DNA of 64,000 nt from Protopterus annectens (GCF_019279795.1 NC_056738.1:476789488-476853487); one strand, 5' to 3'. Shown: positions 24,401 to 37,835, counted from the first letter of the stretch. Program-made: numbers and translations. Notes: generated by a model not told the origin, from the letters alone.

Positions 24401-25460
24401 TGACTATGTATCATATGTAACTGTATGTGATTATATACTGTATGTGAATACTGTTATGGTGTTTGTTATTACTGTTACTGTGACTGTATAGAAGGTAACT
24501 GTATGTGATTATTGTATAGGATTAAATTGTATGTAATTATTGTTATCCTGTATGTTATTACTCTTACTGTGACTATGTATAAGAGGTAACCGTTATATGT
24601 GATTACTCTTATACTGTAGGTTATTACCGTTCTGTGACTATGTATATGACATAACTGTATGTGATTACAGCATAGGATGAAATTGTATGTGATTACTGTT
24701 ATAGGGTATGTTATTACTGTTCTGTGACTATGTATTAGATGTAACTGTTGTGATTACTGTATAGGATGAACTGTATGTGGCTACTGTTATATTGTATATT
24801 ATAGTATTAGATGTAACTGTTGTGATTACTGTATAAGATGAACTGTATGTGGCTACTGTTATATTGTATATTATAACTGTTACTGTGCCTATGTATCAGG
24901 TGTAACTGTTTGTGATTACTATTCTACTGTATGTGGTGTTGCACTGTAAGTTATTACTGTCACTGTGACTATGTATCCAATGTAACTGTATGTGATTACT
25001 GTTATACTGTATGTGATTTCTGTTATGCTGTATGCTATTTCTGTTACTGTGACTATGTATCTGATGTAACTGTATGTCACTGCTGGTATACTGTACATAA
25101 TTACTGTTGTACAGTTTGTTATTACTGTTACTGTGACTATGTATAGGAGGTAACTCTATGTCATTACTGTATATGATGAAATTGTATGTGATTACTGTTA
25201 TACTTTATGTTATACTGTTCTGTGACTATGTATAGGAGGTAACTATACGTCAGTGTTATACTGTATGTTAGTACTGTTACTGTGACTATGTATTGACTGT
25301 AACTGTATGTGATTACTGTTATGCTCTATGTAATTACTGTTACTGTGACTATATATCGTATGTAACTGTATATGATTATATACGGTATGTGAATACTTTT
25401 ATGGTGTTTGTTATTACTGTTACTGTGACTGTATAGGAGGTAACTGTATGTGATTATCGT

Positions 25461-25746
25461 TGTTGTTTGTTTTTTGGCTTTTCCCGGTAAGGGGTTGCCA
25501 CAGCGGAACTCCGGTCCACTAATGATTGGCAGTAGATTTTTACAAAATGCATTGGTGCCAGCTCGATGACTAACCTTCAACAAAGTCACACCCATTTACG
25601 CACGCATGTCTTTCGAATGCTACCCAACCACGGGGAGGACATGCGGACTCCACACAGAAGGCACACCCAAACCCAGCTGAGAATCAAATGGGAGAACCTC
25701 TTGCTGTGAGGTAACAATGCTACTGCCGTACCACCGCGGCATCTAC
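25461..25746 (-). mobile_element. tRNA-derived SINE with RTE-like tail, copy 1
   Basis: On the minus strand it begins with a tRNA-like head (GGTGGTACGGCAGTAGC as box A, TTTGATTCTCAGC as box B in this copy). It continues with the GGGGAGGACATGCGG region common to many fish and amphibian SINEs, and ends with GCTGTGGCAACCCCTTACC...AAAAGCC and an ACAACAA tail. That 3' end is like RTE-type LINE tails. It is flanked by tgattatcgt / tgattattgt (25451-25460, 25747-25756). The same insertion appears again at 28367. Confidence 0.85.
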
Positions 25747-28366
25747 TGATTATTGTATAGGATAAAATTGTATGTGATTATTGTTATCCTGTATGTTATT
25801 ACTCTTACTGTGACTATTAATAAGAGGTAACCATTGTATGTGATTACTGTTATACTGTAGGTTATTACTGTTCTGTGACTATGTATATGACGTAACTGTA
25901 TTTGATTACAGCATAGGATGAAATTGTATGTGATTACTGTTATACTGTATGTTATTACTGTTCTGTGACTATGTATTAGATGTAACTGTTGTGATTACTG
26001 TATAGGATGAACTGTATGTGGCTACTGTTATATTGTATATTATAACTGTTGCTATGCCTATGTAACAGGTATAACTGTTTGTGATTACTATTCTACTGTA
26101 TGTGATGTTACACTGTAAGTTATTACTGTCACTGTGACTATGTATCCAATGTAACTGTATGTCATTACTAGTATACTGTACGTGTTTACTGTTGTGCTGT
26201 CTATTACTGTTACTGTGACTATGCATAGGAGGTAACTGTATGTGATTAATGCATAGGATGAGCCTGTATGTGACTACTGTTATACTGTAGGTTATTACAG
26301 TTTTTTTGACAATGTATAGGAGGTAACTCTATGTCATTACCGTATAGGATGAAATCGTATGTGATTACTGTTATACTGTATGTTATACTGTTCTGTGACA
26401 ATGTATAGGAGGTAACTGTATGTCATTACTGTTATACTGTATGTTAGTACTGTTACTGTGTGTCTATGTATCAGATATAACTGTATGTGGTCTGTTATGC
26501 TGTATGTAATTACTGTTACTGTGACTATGTATCGGATGTAACTGTATGTAATTACTGTTATAGTTATACTGCATGTGATTACTGATATGGTGTTTGTTAT
26601 TACTGTTACTGTGACTATGTATAGGAGGTAACTGTATGTGAGTATTGTATAGGATGAAATTGTATGTGATTACTGTTACACTTTAGCTATTACTGTTCTG
26701 TCACTATGTATAGAAGGCAACTGTAAGTGATTACTGTTATACTATATGTTAGTACTGATCTTTGACTATGTACAAAAGGTAACTGCATGTAATTACTGTT
26801 ATACTGTATGTTATACTGTTGTGTGACTATGTATAGAAGGTAACTGTATGTGATTACAGCATAGGATGAAATTGTATGTGATTACTGTTATACTGTATGT
26901 TATTACTGGTCTGTGACTATGTATTAGATGTAACTGTTGTGATTACTGTATAGGATGAACTGTATGTGGTTACTGTTATATTGTATATAATAACTGTTAC
27001 TGTGACTATGTATCAGATGTAACTGGATGTCATTACTATTATACTGTATGTGATGTTACACTGCATGTTATTACTGTTGCTGTGACTATTTATCAGATGT
27101 AACTGTATGTAATTACTGGTATCCTGTACATAATTACTGTTGTGCTGTTTGATATTTCTGTTACTGTGACTATGTATAGGAGGTAACTGTATGTGATTAC
27201 TGCATAGGCTGAACCAGTATTTGAGTACTGTTATACTGTATGTTATTACAGCTCTGTGACTATGTATCGGAGGTAACTATATGTGATTGCTGCATAACGT
27301 AACTGTATGTGATTACTGTTATACTGTATTACTGTTATGCTGTTTGTTATTACTGTTACTGTAACTATGAAATTATATGTGATTACTGTTATAATGTATG
27401 TTATACTGTTCTTTGACTATGTATATGATGCAACTGTATGTCATTACTGTTATACTATATGTTAATACTGTTACTGTGAATATGTATCGGATGCAGCTAT
27501 GACTATGTATAATATGTAACTTCATGTGATTACTGCATAAGATGTAACTGTATGTGAATAGTGTTATACTGTATGTTATTACTGTTACTGTGACTATGTA
27601 TAGGAGGTACAGTATGTGATTACTATATAGGATGAAAATTTATGCGATTACTGTTATACTGTATCTTATTACTGCTCTGTGTCTATGTATAGGAGATAAA
27701 TGTATGTGATTACTGCATAGGATGAAACTGTATGTGATTACTGTTATACTGTATGTTATTACTGTTCTGTGACTATGTATAGGAGGTACAGTATGTGATT
27801 ACTATATAGGATGAAAATGTATGTGATTACTGTTATACTGTATCTTATTACTGCTCTGTGACTATGTATAGGAGATAAATGTATGTGATTGCTGCATAGG
27901 ATGAAACTGTATGTGATTACTGTTATACTGTATGTTATTACTGTTCTGTGACTATGTATTGGAGGTACGGTATGTGATTACTCTATAGGATGAAATTGTA
28001 TGTGTTTACTGTTATACTGTATGTTAGTACTGTTCTGTGACTATGTACAGAAGGTAACTGCATGTCAGTGTTATACTGTATGTTAGTACTGTTACTGTGA
28101 CTATGTATATATAACTGTATGTGATTACTACGTAAAATGTAACTGTATGTAATCACTGTTATACTGTATGTTATTATTGTTATGCTATATGTTGTTACTG
28201 TTACTGTGACTATGTATCGAATGTAACTGTATGTGATCACTGTTATGCTCTATGTAGTTACTGTTACTGTGACTATGTATTGTATATACGGTATGTGAAT
28301 ACTTTTATGGTGTTTGTTATTACTGTTACTGTGAATGTATAAGAGGTAACTGTATGTGATTATTGT

Positions 28367-28652
28367 TGTTGTTTGTCTTTCGGCTTTTCTCAGTAAGGGG
28401 TCGCCACAGCGGAACTCCGGTCTGCTAATGACTGGTAGTAGATTTTTACGAAATGCAGTGGTGCCAGCTCGACGCCCGACCTTCTACGAAGGCACTCCCA
28501 TTTATGCACGCATGTCTTTCGAAAGCTACCCAACCACGGGGAGGACATGCAGACTCCACACAGAAGGCACACCCAAGTCCAGCCGAGAATCGAATGGGAA
28601 AACCTCTTGCTGTGAGGTAACAACGCTACCGCCGTACCACCGCGGCATCTAC
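28367..28652 (-). mobile_element. tRNA-derived SINE with RTE-like tail, copy 2
   Basis: Same length (286 bp), orientation and satellite context as the copy at 25461, flanked by perfect tgattattgt duplications (28357-28366, 28653-28662). Box B here is ATTCGATTCTCGGC, closer to the consensus GGTTCGANTCC. The head contains a CTCACAGCAAGAG anticodon-arm-like segment. The two copies differ at roughly a tenth of positions. Satellite units without the SINE exist at about 21936 and 24498. Confidence 0.88.
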
Positions 28653-31600
28653 TGATTATTGTATAGGATAAAATTGTATGTGATTATTGTTATCCTGTAT
28701 GTTATTATTCTTACTGTGACTATGTATAAGAGGTAACCATTGTATATGATTACTGTTATACTGTAGGTTATTACTGTTCTGTGACTATATATATGACATA
28801 ACTGTATGTGATTACAGCATAGGCTGAAATTGTATGTGATGACTGTTATACTGTATGTTATTACTGTTCTGTGACTATGTATAGGATGCAACTGTATGTG
28901 ATTACTGTATAGGATGAAACTGTATGTGGTTACTATTATATTGTATATTATAACTGTTACTGTGACTATGTATCAGATGTAACTGTATGTGATTATTATT
29001 CTACTGTATGTGATGTTACACTGTATATTACTGTTACTGTGACTATGTATCAGATGTAACTGCATGTAATTACTGTTATAGTGTATGTGATTTCTGTTAT
29101 GCTGTATGTTATTTATGTTACTGTGATTATGTATCTGATGTAACTGTATGTCATTACTAGTATACAGTACGTGATTACTGTTGTGCTGTCTGTTATTACT
29201 TTTACTGTGACTATGTATAGGAGGTAACTGTATGTGATTACTGCATAGGATGAAACTGTATGTGACTACTGTTATACTGTATGCTTTTACAGTTCTGTGA
29301 CTATATATAGGAGGTAACTCTATAACATTACTATGTAGGATGAAATTGTATGTGATTACTGTTATACTGTATGTTATACTGTTCTGTGACTATGTATGCC
29401 ATTACTGTTATACTGTTTGCACTGTTACTGTGACTATGTATAATATATAACTATATGTGATTACTACGTAAGATGTAACTGTATGTAATTACTGTTATAC
29501 TGTATGTTATTACTATTACTGTGTCTATGTATCTGATGTAACTGTATGTGATTACTGTTATGCTGTATGTAATTACTGTTACTGTGAATATGTATCATAT
29601 GTAACTGTATGTGATTATATACTGTATGTGAATACTGTTATGGTGTTTGTTATTACTGTTACTGTGACTATGTATAGGAGGTAACTGTATGTGATTACTG
29701 TATATGATACAATTCTATGTGATTACTGTTATACTTTTTGCTATTACCATGTTGTCACTATGTGTAGAAGGTAACTTTATGTGATTATTGTTATACTGTA
29801 TGTTAGTACTGATCTTTGACTATGTACAGAATGTAACTGCATGTTATTACTGTTATACTGTATATTATTACCGTTCTGTGACTATGTATAGGAAGTAACT
29901 GTATGTGATTACTGTATAGGGTGAAACTGTATGTGAATACTCTTATACTGTATGTTATTACTGTTCTGTGACTACATATAGAAGGTAACTGTATGTGATT
30001 ATTGTTATACTGTGTGTTAGTACTTTTCTGTGATTATGTACCGAAGGTACTTTTCTGTGATTATGTACAGAAGGTAACTGCATGTTATTACTGTTATACT
30101 GTATGTTATTACTGTTCTCTGACTATGTATAAGAGGTAACTGTACGTGATTACTGTATAGGATGAAATTGTATGTGATTACTGTTATACTGTAGTTTGTA
30201 CTGTTCTGTGACTATGTAGAGAAGGTAACTGTATGTGATTACTGCATAGGATGAAACTGTATGTGATTACTGTTATACTGTATGTTATTACTGTTCTGTG
30301 ACTATGTATAGGATGTAACTTTATGTGATTACTGCATAGGATGAAACTGTATGTAATTACTGTTATACTGTATTTTATTATAGTTCAATAATTATGTATA
30401 GGAGGTAACTGTATGAGATTACTGTTATACTGTATGTTAGTACTGATCTTTGACTATGTACAGAAAGTAACTACATGTGATTACTGCTATACTGTATGTT
30501 ATACTGTTCTGTGGCTATGTATAGAAGATAACTGTATATGATTACTGCATAGGATGAAATTGTATGTGATTACTGTTATACTGTATGTTATTACTGGTCT
30601 GTGAATATGTATAGGATGTAACTTTATGTGATTACTGCATAGGATGAAACTGTATGTAATTACTGTTATACTGTATTTTATTATAGTTCAATAATTATGT
30701 ATAGGAGGTAACTGTGTGAGATTACTGTTATACTGTATGTTAGTACTGATCTTTGACTATGTACAGAAAGTAACTACATGTGATTACTGCTATACTGTAT
30801 GTTATACTGTTCTGTGGCTATGTATAGAAGATAACTGTATGTGATTACTGCATAGGATGAAATTGTATGTAATTACTGTTATACTGTATGTTAGTACTGT
30901 TATTTGACTATGTAAAGCAGGTAACCGTATGTGATTACTGCATACGATGAGACTGTATGTGATTACTGTTGTACTGCATGTTATAACTGTTACTGTGACT
31001 ATGTATTGGATGTAACATTATGTGATTAATGCATAGGATGAACCTGTATGTGACTACTGTTATACTGTATGTTATTACAGTTCAATGACTATGTATAGGA
31101 GGTAACTGTATGCGATTACTGTAAAGGATGAAATTGTATATAATTACTGTTATACTGTAGGTTAGTATGGTTCTGCCCGTATGTATAGAAGGCAACTGTA
31201 TGTGATTACTTTTATACTGTATGTTATTACTGTTCTTTGACTATGTATAAGAGGTAACTGTATGTGATTACTGCATTGGGTGTAACTGTATGTGATTACT
31301 GTTATATTGTATGTTATTACTATTCTGAGACTATGTATAGGAGGTAACTGTACGTGTTTACTTTATAGGATGAAACTGTATGTGAATACCATTATACTGT
31401 ATGTTATTACTGTTATGGTTTTTAAGTATCACATATAACTGTATCTGATTACTGTTATGCTGTATGTTAGTACTGTTACAGTGTCTATGTATCGGATGTA
31501 ACTGCATGTGTTTACTGTTATACTGTATGTGATTACTGTTATGCTGTTTGTTATTACTGTTACTATATATAAAAGGTAACCATATGTGATTACTGCATAG

Positions 31601-32866
31601 GTTGAAACTGTATGTGATTACTTTTATACTGTATGTTATTACCGTTCTATGACTATGTATAGCATGTAACTGTATGTGATTACTGCATAGGATGTAACTG
31701 CATGTGATTAATGTTATATTGTATGTTATTACTGTTACTGTGACTATGTATAGGAGGTAACCCTATGTGATTACTGTTTTACTGTATGTTATTACTGTTC
31801 TGTGACTATGTATAGGAGTTAACTGCATGTGATTATTGTATAGGATGAAACTGTATTTGATTACTGTTATACTGTATGTTATTACTGTTACTGTGACTAT
31901 GTAGCGGATGTAACTGTATGTGATTACTGTTATACTGTATGTAATTACTGTTACTTTGACAGTGTATAGTATGTAACTCTATGTGATTACCGTTATACTG
32001 TATGTTATTACTGTTATTGTGACTTATGTATAGGAGGCAACTGTATGTGATTACTGTTATACTGTATGTCATTATTGTTATTCTGTATGTTATTAGTGTT
32101 ACTGTGAATATGTATCGGATGTAACTGTGTGTGATTTCTGTTATACTGTATGTTATTACTATTATGCTGTATGTTATTACTGTTACTGTGGCTATGTATA
32201 GCAGGTAACTAACTGTATGTGATTACTTTATACTGCATGTTATTACTGTTACTGTGAATATGTATCTGATGTTACTGTATGTGATTACTGTTATACTGTA
32301 TGTGATTACTGTTACTGTGACAATGCATAGGATGTAACTGTATGTGATTACTCATACTGTATGTGATTCTGTTATGTGGTATGTTATTACTGTTACTGTG
32401 ACTATGTATCGGATATAACTGTATGGGGTTACTGTCATACTGTATCGGATTTCTGTAATAATGTATATTAGTGTTACTGTGACTTATGTATAGGAGGTAA
32501 CTGTATGTGTTTACTGTTATACTGTATGTGATTATTGTTATGTTGTATGTTATTATTGTCACTGTGACCATGTATCAGATGTAACTGTATGTGATTACTG
32601 TTATATTGTATGTGATTACTGTTGCACTGTATGTTATTACTGTTAGTGTGACCATGTATCGAATGTAACTGTATGTGATTACTATTATACTGTATACTGT
32701 TACTGTTACTGCTACTATGTATTGGATATATCTGTATGTGATTACTGTTATACTGTATATGATTACTGTCATACTGTATATTATTATGGTTACTTTAACT
32801 ATGTATAGTAGTAACTGCATGGTATTACTGTTATACTTAACATATTTTAACATTTTATATTATGTA

Positions 32867-32960
32867 TATATCTTTTGGAGCTTTACTATTCAGGTCTCTG
32901 CTGAAAAGTGGCATCTGCCCAGTCGGACTAACCTGGTCAACAAATGTCAATCTTTCTAAC
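32867..32960 (+). mobile_element. LINE 3' end fragment at the right edge of the array
   Basis: The sequence ttttggagctttactattca, then ctgctgaaaagtggcat and cccagtcggactaacct..gtcaacaaatgt, matches the 3' end of the LINE at about 1120-1195. It has the same orientation as the fragment at 11.59 kb on the other side of the array. Confidence 0.7.
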
Positions 32961-34860
32961 TACATATATGGAAGAATATAACAGTTGTTTTAGCCAAAGT
33001 GATGCTATACTCAGTATAGAAACCTCTGCTGTACCATACAATAAATGTCCAGATCATTAACACACAATATATATTGTTTCCATAGTCAAGTACTTATGAT
33101 GACATTCAATAGACAAACAGCAGTACATGTTGGACTTCCTTTTCTTAATACTTACAACTGACATGCTGATTTCTGAAACTGTAAGTGCTACAGCTTCCTT
33201 CTCCGATTACCTTTTTCAGTCATATTTTTCAAAGATGCTTGTAAAAAGTATGAACTTGTTAAATATTTCAGCAGTACATCATGATGCAATAAAATATAAT
33301 TTAGCATAAATTGAGAATATATACTTTTAGATTAATGAGCTCATCATCTTAAGTGGGACCACTCATCTCAAACTCATCCAAGCACATCAGGTTTTCCTCA
33401 TTTTAGCAGATGGCAGGGAACTTGGAATGATGTCTTACACATACTGCAGAGTGCATATAGGTGGGTGAATTTATCATGAATACCATAGTCGCAATGGCAC
33501 CTGCTCTCACTGAGTACTGACATCATTCTATGGTTAACATATCTATACCTGAAAGGAAAATGTTAAATGAATACCTCAAGCACACCAGTTTAGATGTATA
33601 GTACATGCTGTATCATTCATTTTCTATTGACTGTATACAGTAATATAGAAGCAGTGGTGAGTGGTGACTTCATATCAAAGGGGAGCTGCAGGAGACAGTT
33701 GAATGGGTGAGACCAATGGGAAGGGGTGTGATCAACTAGAAAGGGGCAGAGCTATGCTCAAAACCACAAAAACTGGGACTTTAATTAAATGCGCTGCCCT
33801 GGGTGCCAAACCGTCATTATGAGAGTCCAATAAAGACAACATGAAGTGTAAAGAAAAAAAATAGTTCAATGCATTGGCTACATGACAGCTTACTTAATAT
33901 CTAGAAGAAACAAAAAGATTGTGAGGCATGGAAAAATAAATTACTTTTTTTAAAAACATTACTGGAATGCCAGTCAAAATCAAGTATAAACAAACAAGCA
34001 GCACTCAACTCAAACCACTCCTCCTTGCATTGAAGTTCTAATTATAATTTATATTCAGCTTTATAAAAGTACCAAGTTACATGCTGAAAGTAGCAAGCTC
34101 TGTGATACCCCACTTGTAAAAATGTTTCTTATCCAAAAAAAGACCTGCTGCCTGACAACAACTCTCTACTTGTTTCATGGGGAAAACATGATCAAAGTAA
34201 AAAATGAACAGCAAGCAAGAAACAAGCTCAAGATAAATTGTTTAAAGGACTACTGCACATGTTATGGACCACATATGATAAATTGGCATTCTGTTTAATT
34301 TACTGGTAAAGCTTGCAAAGATGACTGCAAGTCTCCAACAAATGTAGTGAGCTTCTGAAAATACTGTAATCCTGTCCTTTATTACAAATACTGTCATATG
34401 CATTTCAATACCTAAGGCTTATACATTATCTAGTTATGTAAATATTCTCTGCATGGCAACAACAAAAAGGCCTTTAATGTTGGTAGTTCTTTAACAGTAT
34501 GCTTAATAAAGCTTACTTGCATCTTACAATGTCAGACAAGCTTACTTGATGGTCATTAAAGCATTGCTACTTAAATACAGAGCAACAGGCACTGCAACAA
34601 CATGCATTTTCCGAATAATAAGAAGCATAAATCAACAGTATAAAAATATGACAGAAAACCAGAACATTCTACAAAATCAAGGACAGATGAAAAGCCACTG
34701 TAGTACTAGTGTCTACCTTGGATGGGGGGATACTCTTCACACTTACACTGCATAACTGCTCCTTGCCTTGCTTGGACACATGCTGAGTCATTACATGGGG
34801 AGTGGAGTGCAACAAGTATGTCACAATTTGAAATGTCTCTGGCTGATGGTGATGGCCCTG
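32961..34860. other. AT-rich stretch without recognisable genes
   Basis: I see no supported coding frame, tRNA-like box pair or tandem repeat. The G-rich block at 33650-33850 looks like an old interspersed repeat but matches nothing else in the window. Confidence 0.5.
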
Positions 34861-34864
34861 ACAC

Positions 34865-35165
34865 ATTTGTCATACCTCTCAAACTCAGAGCAATAAATCT
34901 GGACAAAGCACTAAATAGAAGTGAGACAAAGGCCCAAAAATGAAGACATTTTTTAAATATTACTCTTATAAACTTAAAAAGATAATAGAATAGTAGATCT
35001 TGCATTAGTATGAATTTTCTGACGGGTATAAAATCTGAAACTCAAACGAGTGTCATTATTTTCTAACTTCAGTCTTTAATGATTTGCCACTAATTTGCCA
35101 GAAAACCACAATTCTATGAAAAACGGACCAAAAATGTGATGCAAAAATATAAAATAGCCACACAA
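34865..35165. repeat. Short dispersed repeat, copy 1
   Basis: Shared words in order: acctctcaaactc, aatctggacaaagc, aggcccaaaaa, cattttttaaatattactcttataaactt, a 'agaatag' region, tctgaaactcaa..tgtcatta, gatttgcca, agaaaaccacaattctatgaaaaac. Three further copies lie within 2.3 kb in the same orientation. No coding sequence; origin unknown. Confidence 0.75.
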
Positions 35166-35442
35166 TACAGCTGGGAACCTGTCAAAGAAGGGACACTTTT
35201 ATAATATTAGTACTGTTAAGTTGAGCAGCTGACAAAATAAAAGTGTCTACATGAATTTCTGAAATAAAGTTAATCAATAACTCTGATCATTACAATTATT
35301 TATTAATTGTAAACTCTCTGCATTTTCATCCAAAACGGTCATTTTGCAGAGGGATTATTAGGGGAAGAGCAACATTTTGAGCTAAAGTCGGGGATAGTTG
35401 AGAGGTTTGGATATACGTAATTCTATAAAGCTATTTATTTGT

Positions 35443-35715
35443 GAGTACCTCTCAACCTCTTAATGCAGGAAATCTGGACAAGGCCAAATATATCAAGGGA
35501 ACATACAGACAGTACTAAAAATTGCTGTTGTATAAACTTAGACATAAGAATAACAGAAGGGTGTGAAGTCTGAAACTCAATGTCTGTCATTATTTAGTGA
35601 CTTCATTCCTAAATGATTTGCCAGAAAACTACACATTTTATGAGGAACAAACCAAAAATAAGAAGCATAAATCTCTTCATTCTGTGAAAATCTGGACAGT
35701 TGAGAGGTATAGTTC
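35443..35715. repeat. Short dispersed repeat, copy 2
   Basis: It begins with gtgagtacctctcaacctctt and continues with aatctggacaaggcca. It later has gaagtctgaaactcaatgtc, tgtcattatttagtgacttc and gccagaaaactacacatttt, in the same order as copy 1 and with its 3' half well preserved. Confidence 0.75.
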
Positions 35716-36629
35716 AGCCATGACTGTCTTTGAGTTTGCCACCCTTCCCCCCTCACAAAATCATGGTCAAATGGGGCCTGCCCCATGCAGCCATTCCAAT
35801 GTCCCGTTACTTGGCTATTTCACCTGATTTGCTATAAACACTGTAATGTGAAAACTGCTTTACTTCTACAATGATTTAGATTTCATTTAAAAGTTTTATT
35901 TTACATTTTACAGCACAAACACTAATAGACATCTGCTAAACAAAGCAATGAAGTCTTACAATGAAAATAGACTTAGCATTAAAACTTCTCTGCCCTTGAA
36001 ACTCACATTCAAAGAAAATACATCTGGCCAGTGGCAGATAAAGATTAACTTTGGGCTGTTTTCAAATCATAGGCCCTACGCACATGAAACATACATGTGT
36101 TCTTTGATACACCTTCCTGATTGTATTGAATTATATTTCTTGTATAATACAGTGCAGTTGTTAGAGGGTGTTTTAAATTTATTGTTTTGAACATTTTTCC
36201 AGTAAATAATGAAACAAAATGTATGCACCAATAATGACAAAACTGCCCAATTCAGAACATTTCCATCATAAAAGTCTACTCAAATGTTTACAATACACCA
36301 GCATCAGTAAATATGCAGAATCTCTGCAGAAGTAAAAGTTATCTAAATAATTCCACATTAAAGAGATCTGTAACTAATTAAGAGGTTGCTGCTAGCAAAC
36401 AACTTCATATTTCATTGTTTCATCTACAAATAAAGTACCTGTTTCCCTTGAGGAATAAATTGCCCATGTTACATTAAAGAAAAATGATAAGCTAGTAATA
36501 TTGCAATAGGGAATGGATAGCAGACTGATAACAGGTTGATAGTTACTAGGTATCTCCACCAAAGAGGACATTTTCAGGACTGCAGCATCCACCCCCTTTA
36601 AAAGTACTACACAGTACAGTATCAGCAAT

Positions 36630-36715
36630 GCATCTACATACTGTGGGAGTAGAACCCACAGTCTTCTGCATCAAAAGCAGGTGCACTACCTGTTGTGCTA
36701 TTAACAATGCAAGCA
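36630..36715 (-). mobile_element. tRNA-like SINE head
   Basis: On the minus strand, TAGCACAACAGGTAGTGCACC (box A-like) is followed 30 bases on by GTGGGTTCTACTCCCAC (box B-like, within a self-pairing T-arm). A TTTTGATGCAGAAGAC segment holds the anticodon-arm position. The T-arm is good but the acceptor stem is not closed, so a SINE-derived pseudo-tRNA is more likely than a tRNA gene. Confidence 0.6.
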
Positions 36716-36774
36716 GACTCAGTATAAGCAGCACTAAACTTCTCTTCCCCTGAAGCTCTTAGCTCATTGTAAAA

Positions 36775-36950
36775 TCCACTCGACACTCAACTGTATCTCT
36801 CAACTTTGCAGCACGAGAACAAAACATCTTGAAAAAGCAAAACTTTATTGGGGGGACAAAAGCCCAAAAAAAAACAGGGACACATTTTAAACATTGCTTG
36901 TATAACCTTGGAAAGTTGCTAGAATAAAAAGCTGTGCTACCGCCATGCAT
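36775..36950. repeat. Short dispersed repeat, copy 3
   Basis: This copy has ctctcaactttgcagcacga, aaaacatcttgaaaaagc, ggggggacaaaagcccaaaa, gacacattttaaacattgct, tgtataaccttggaaagttg and ctagaataaaaagctgt. The right half of the repeat is missing. Confidence 0.7.
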
Positions 36951-37039
36951 TTCACTGTAAATGTCTTGAATCCAGGACCCTGTGCACTACAGTCAGAGCA
37001 ACATACCCTATGCCAAATCAATTGTTTCTTAAAAGACAG

Positions 37040-37400
37040 GAAGACTGAAACTTAAATAGCTATTATTTAGTGAATTCAATTCTCACCATAGCTCTTAAAC
37101 TCTTAGCACAAAACACCTGGACAAAGCCAATAATGGGGGAATACAGCCCCCAAACATATTCAGTGAATTTAGTTCTCACCATAGCTCTCAACCTCTTCGC
37201 ACAAAAAAAAACTGCACAAAGCCAATAATGGGGGATTACAGAGCAAAAAATAGGAACAAATTTCAAATATTGATCTTATATACTTAGAAAATTTATAGAA
37301 TAAAATATTTTGTATTACCATGTACTTTCTGAAGAATATGAAGTCTAAAATTCAAATGTCTGTTATTATTTAGTGAATTCAAAATCCAGAACAGAACAGA
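37040..37400. repeat. Short dispersed repeat, copy 4 (left half doubled)
   Basis: The left part occurs twice: ccatagctcttaaactctta...acaaagccaataatggggga, then ccatagctctcaacctcttc...acaaagccaataatggggga. The middle and right parts (caaatattgatcttatatac, tctgaagaatatgaagtcta, tgtctgttattatttagtga) occur once. Confidence 0.75.
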
Positions 37401-37435
37401 ACAAAAATATGAGGCAAAAATCTAATGCTTTTCAC

Positions 37436-37559
37436 AAGTGGTGGTTTGTAGGGAATTCAGGCTCTTGCTACCTGCACCCAAGGTTGAGGGTTTGAGCCTG
37501 TCTCTAGCTACCAGTTAAAATTAATGGGACATTTCACTTACACACACACATGCACACAC

Positions 37560-37621
<62 letters not shown>

Positions 37622-37625
37622 TGAA
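37436..37625 (+). mobile_element. tRNA-like SINE with CA tract
   Basis: The segment gtttgtagggaattcaggct (box A-like) is followed by gttgagggtttgagcctgtc, where ggtttgagcct is a good box B. A CA microsatellite (about 37544-37619) takes the place of the tail. The arrangement of box A, box B and CA tract recalls the units at 3.6-5.0 kb, though I cannot show they are the same family. Confidence 0.55.
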
Positions 37626-37679
37626 AAAGCCACACCAGTACCTGAGTGAATCTCGCTCCAGATGCAGAGTCCCAGCCTC

Positions 37680-37835
37680 AGTTAAAAAGTCCCATTTCAG
37701 AAAAGCAGCAGATAATGAAAACAGAGTCTCATCCCATCCTCAATTCAATGCAAAAGTCCCATTTCATTATCAAAGCAGCAGCTCCATTTAAAAGCTCTGG
37801 CTCTGAGACCCCATTCAGATCAAAGCAGCAGCTCC
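37680..37835. repeat. Three imperfect repeats of about 66 bp
   Basis: The pair 'aagtcccatttca' and 'aaagcagcag' recurs three times with growing divergence (about 37687, 37751 and 37808). The remainder up to 38830 contains no feature I recognise. Confidence 0.6.

Larger units (their letters stand above)
11860..32850. repeat. Giant satellite array, 21 bp subunits in units of about 63 bp
   Basis: About 16 kb of array sequence (excluding insertions) is built of variants of three related 21-mers: one with actgtatgtgattactgtt, one with actgtatgttattactgtt, and one with tgtgactatgtat plus a variable agatgta/aggaggt end. Many units contain an extra 'ataggatgaaactgtatgtgattactg' segment. Higher-order duplication is visible: the block at 17.63-18.06 kb recurs at 18.56-18.99 and at 12.62-12.99 kb, and blocks around 25.4 and 28.3 kb correspond. 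Because 63 is a multiple of three, long frames run through the array (21-residue repeats rich in Tyr, Cys and Val). They carry no start context or family resemblance and are almost certainly not genes. Confidence 0.97.

Noticed and set aside
11860-32850. CRISPR-like array
   Set aside because: The repeats are contiguous variants without unique spacers, and the surrounding sequence is eukaryotic.
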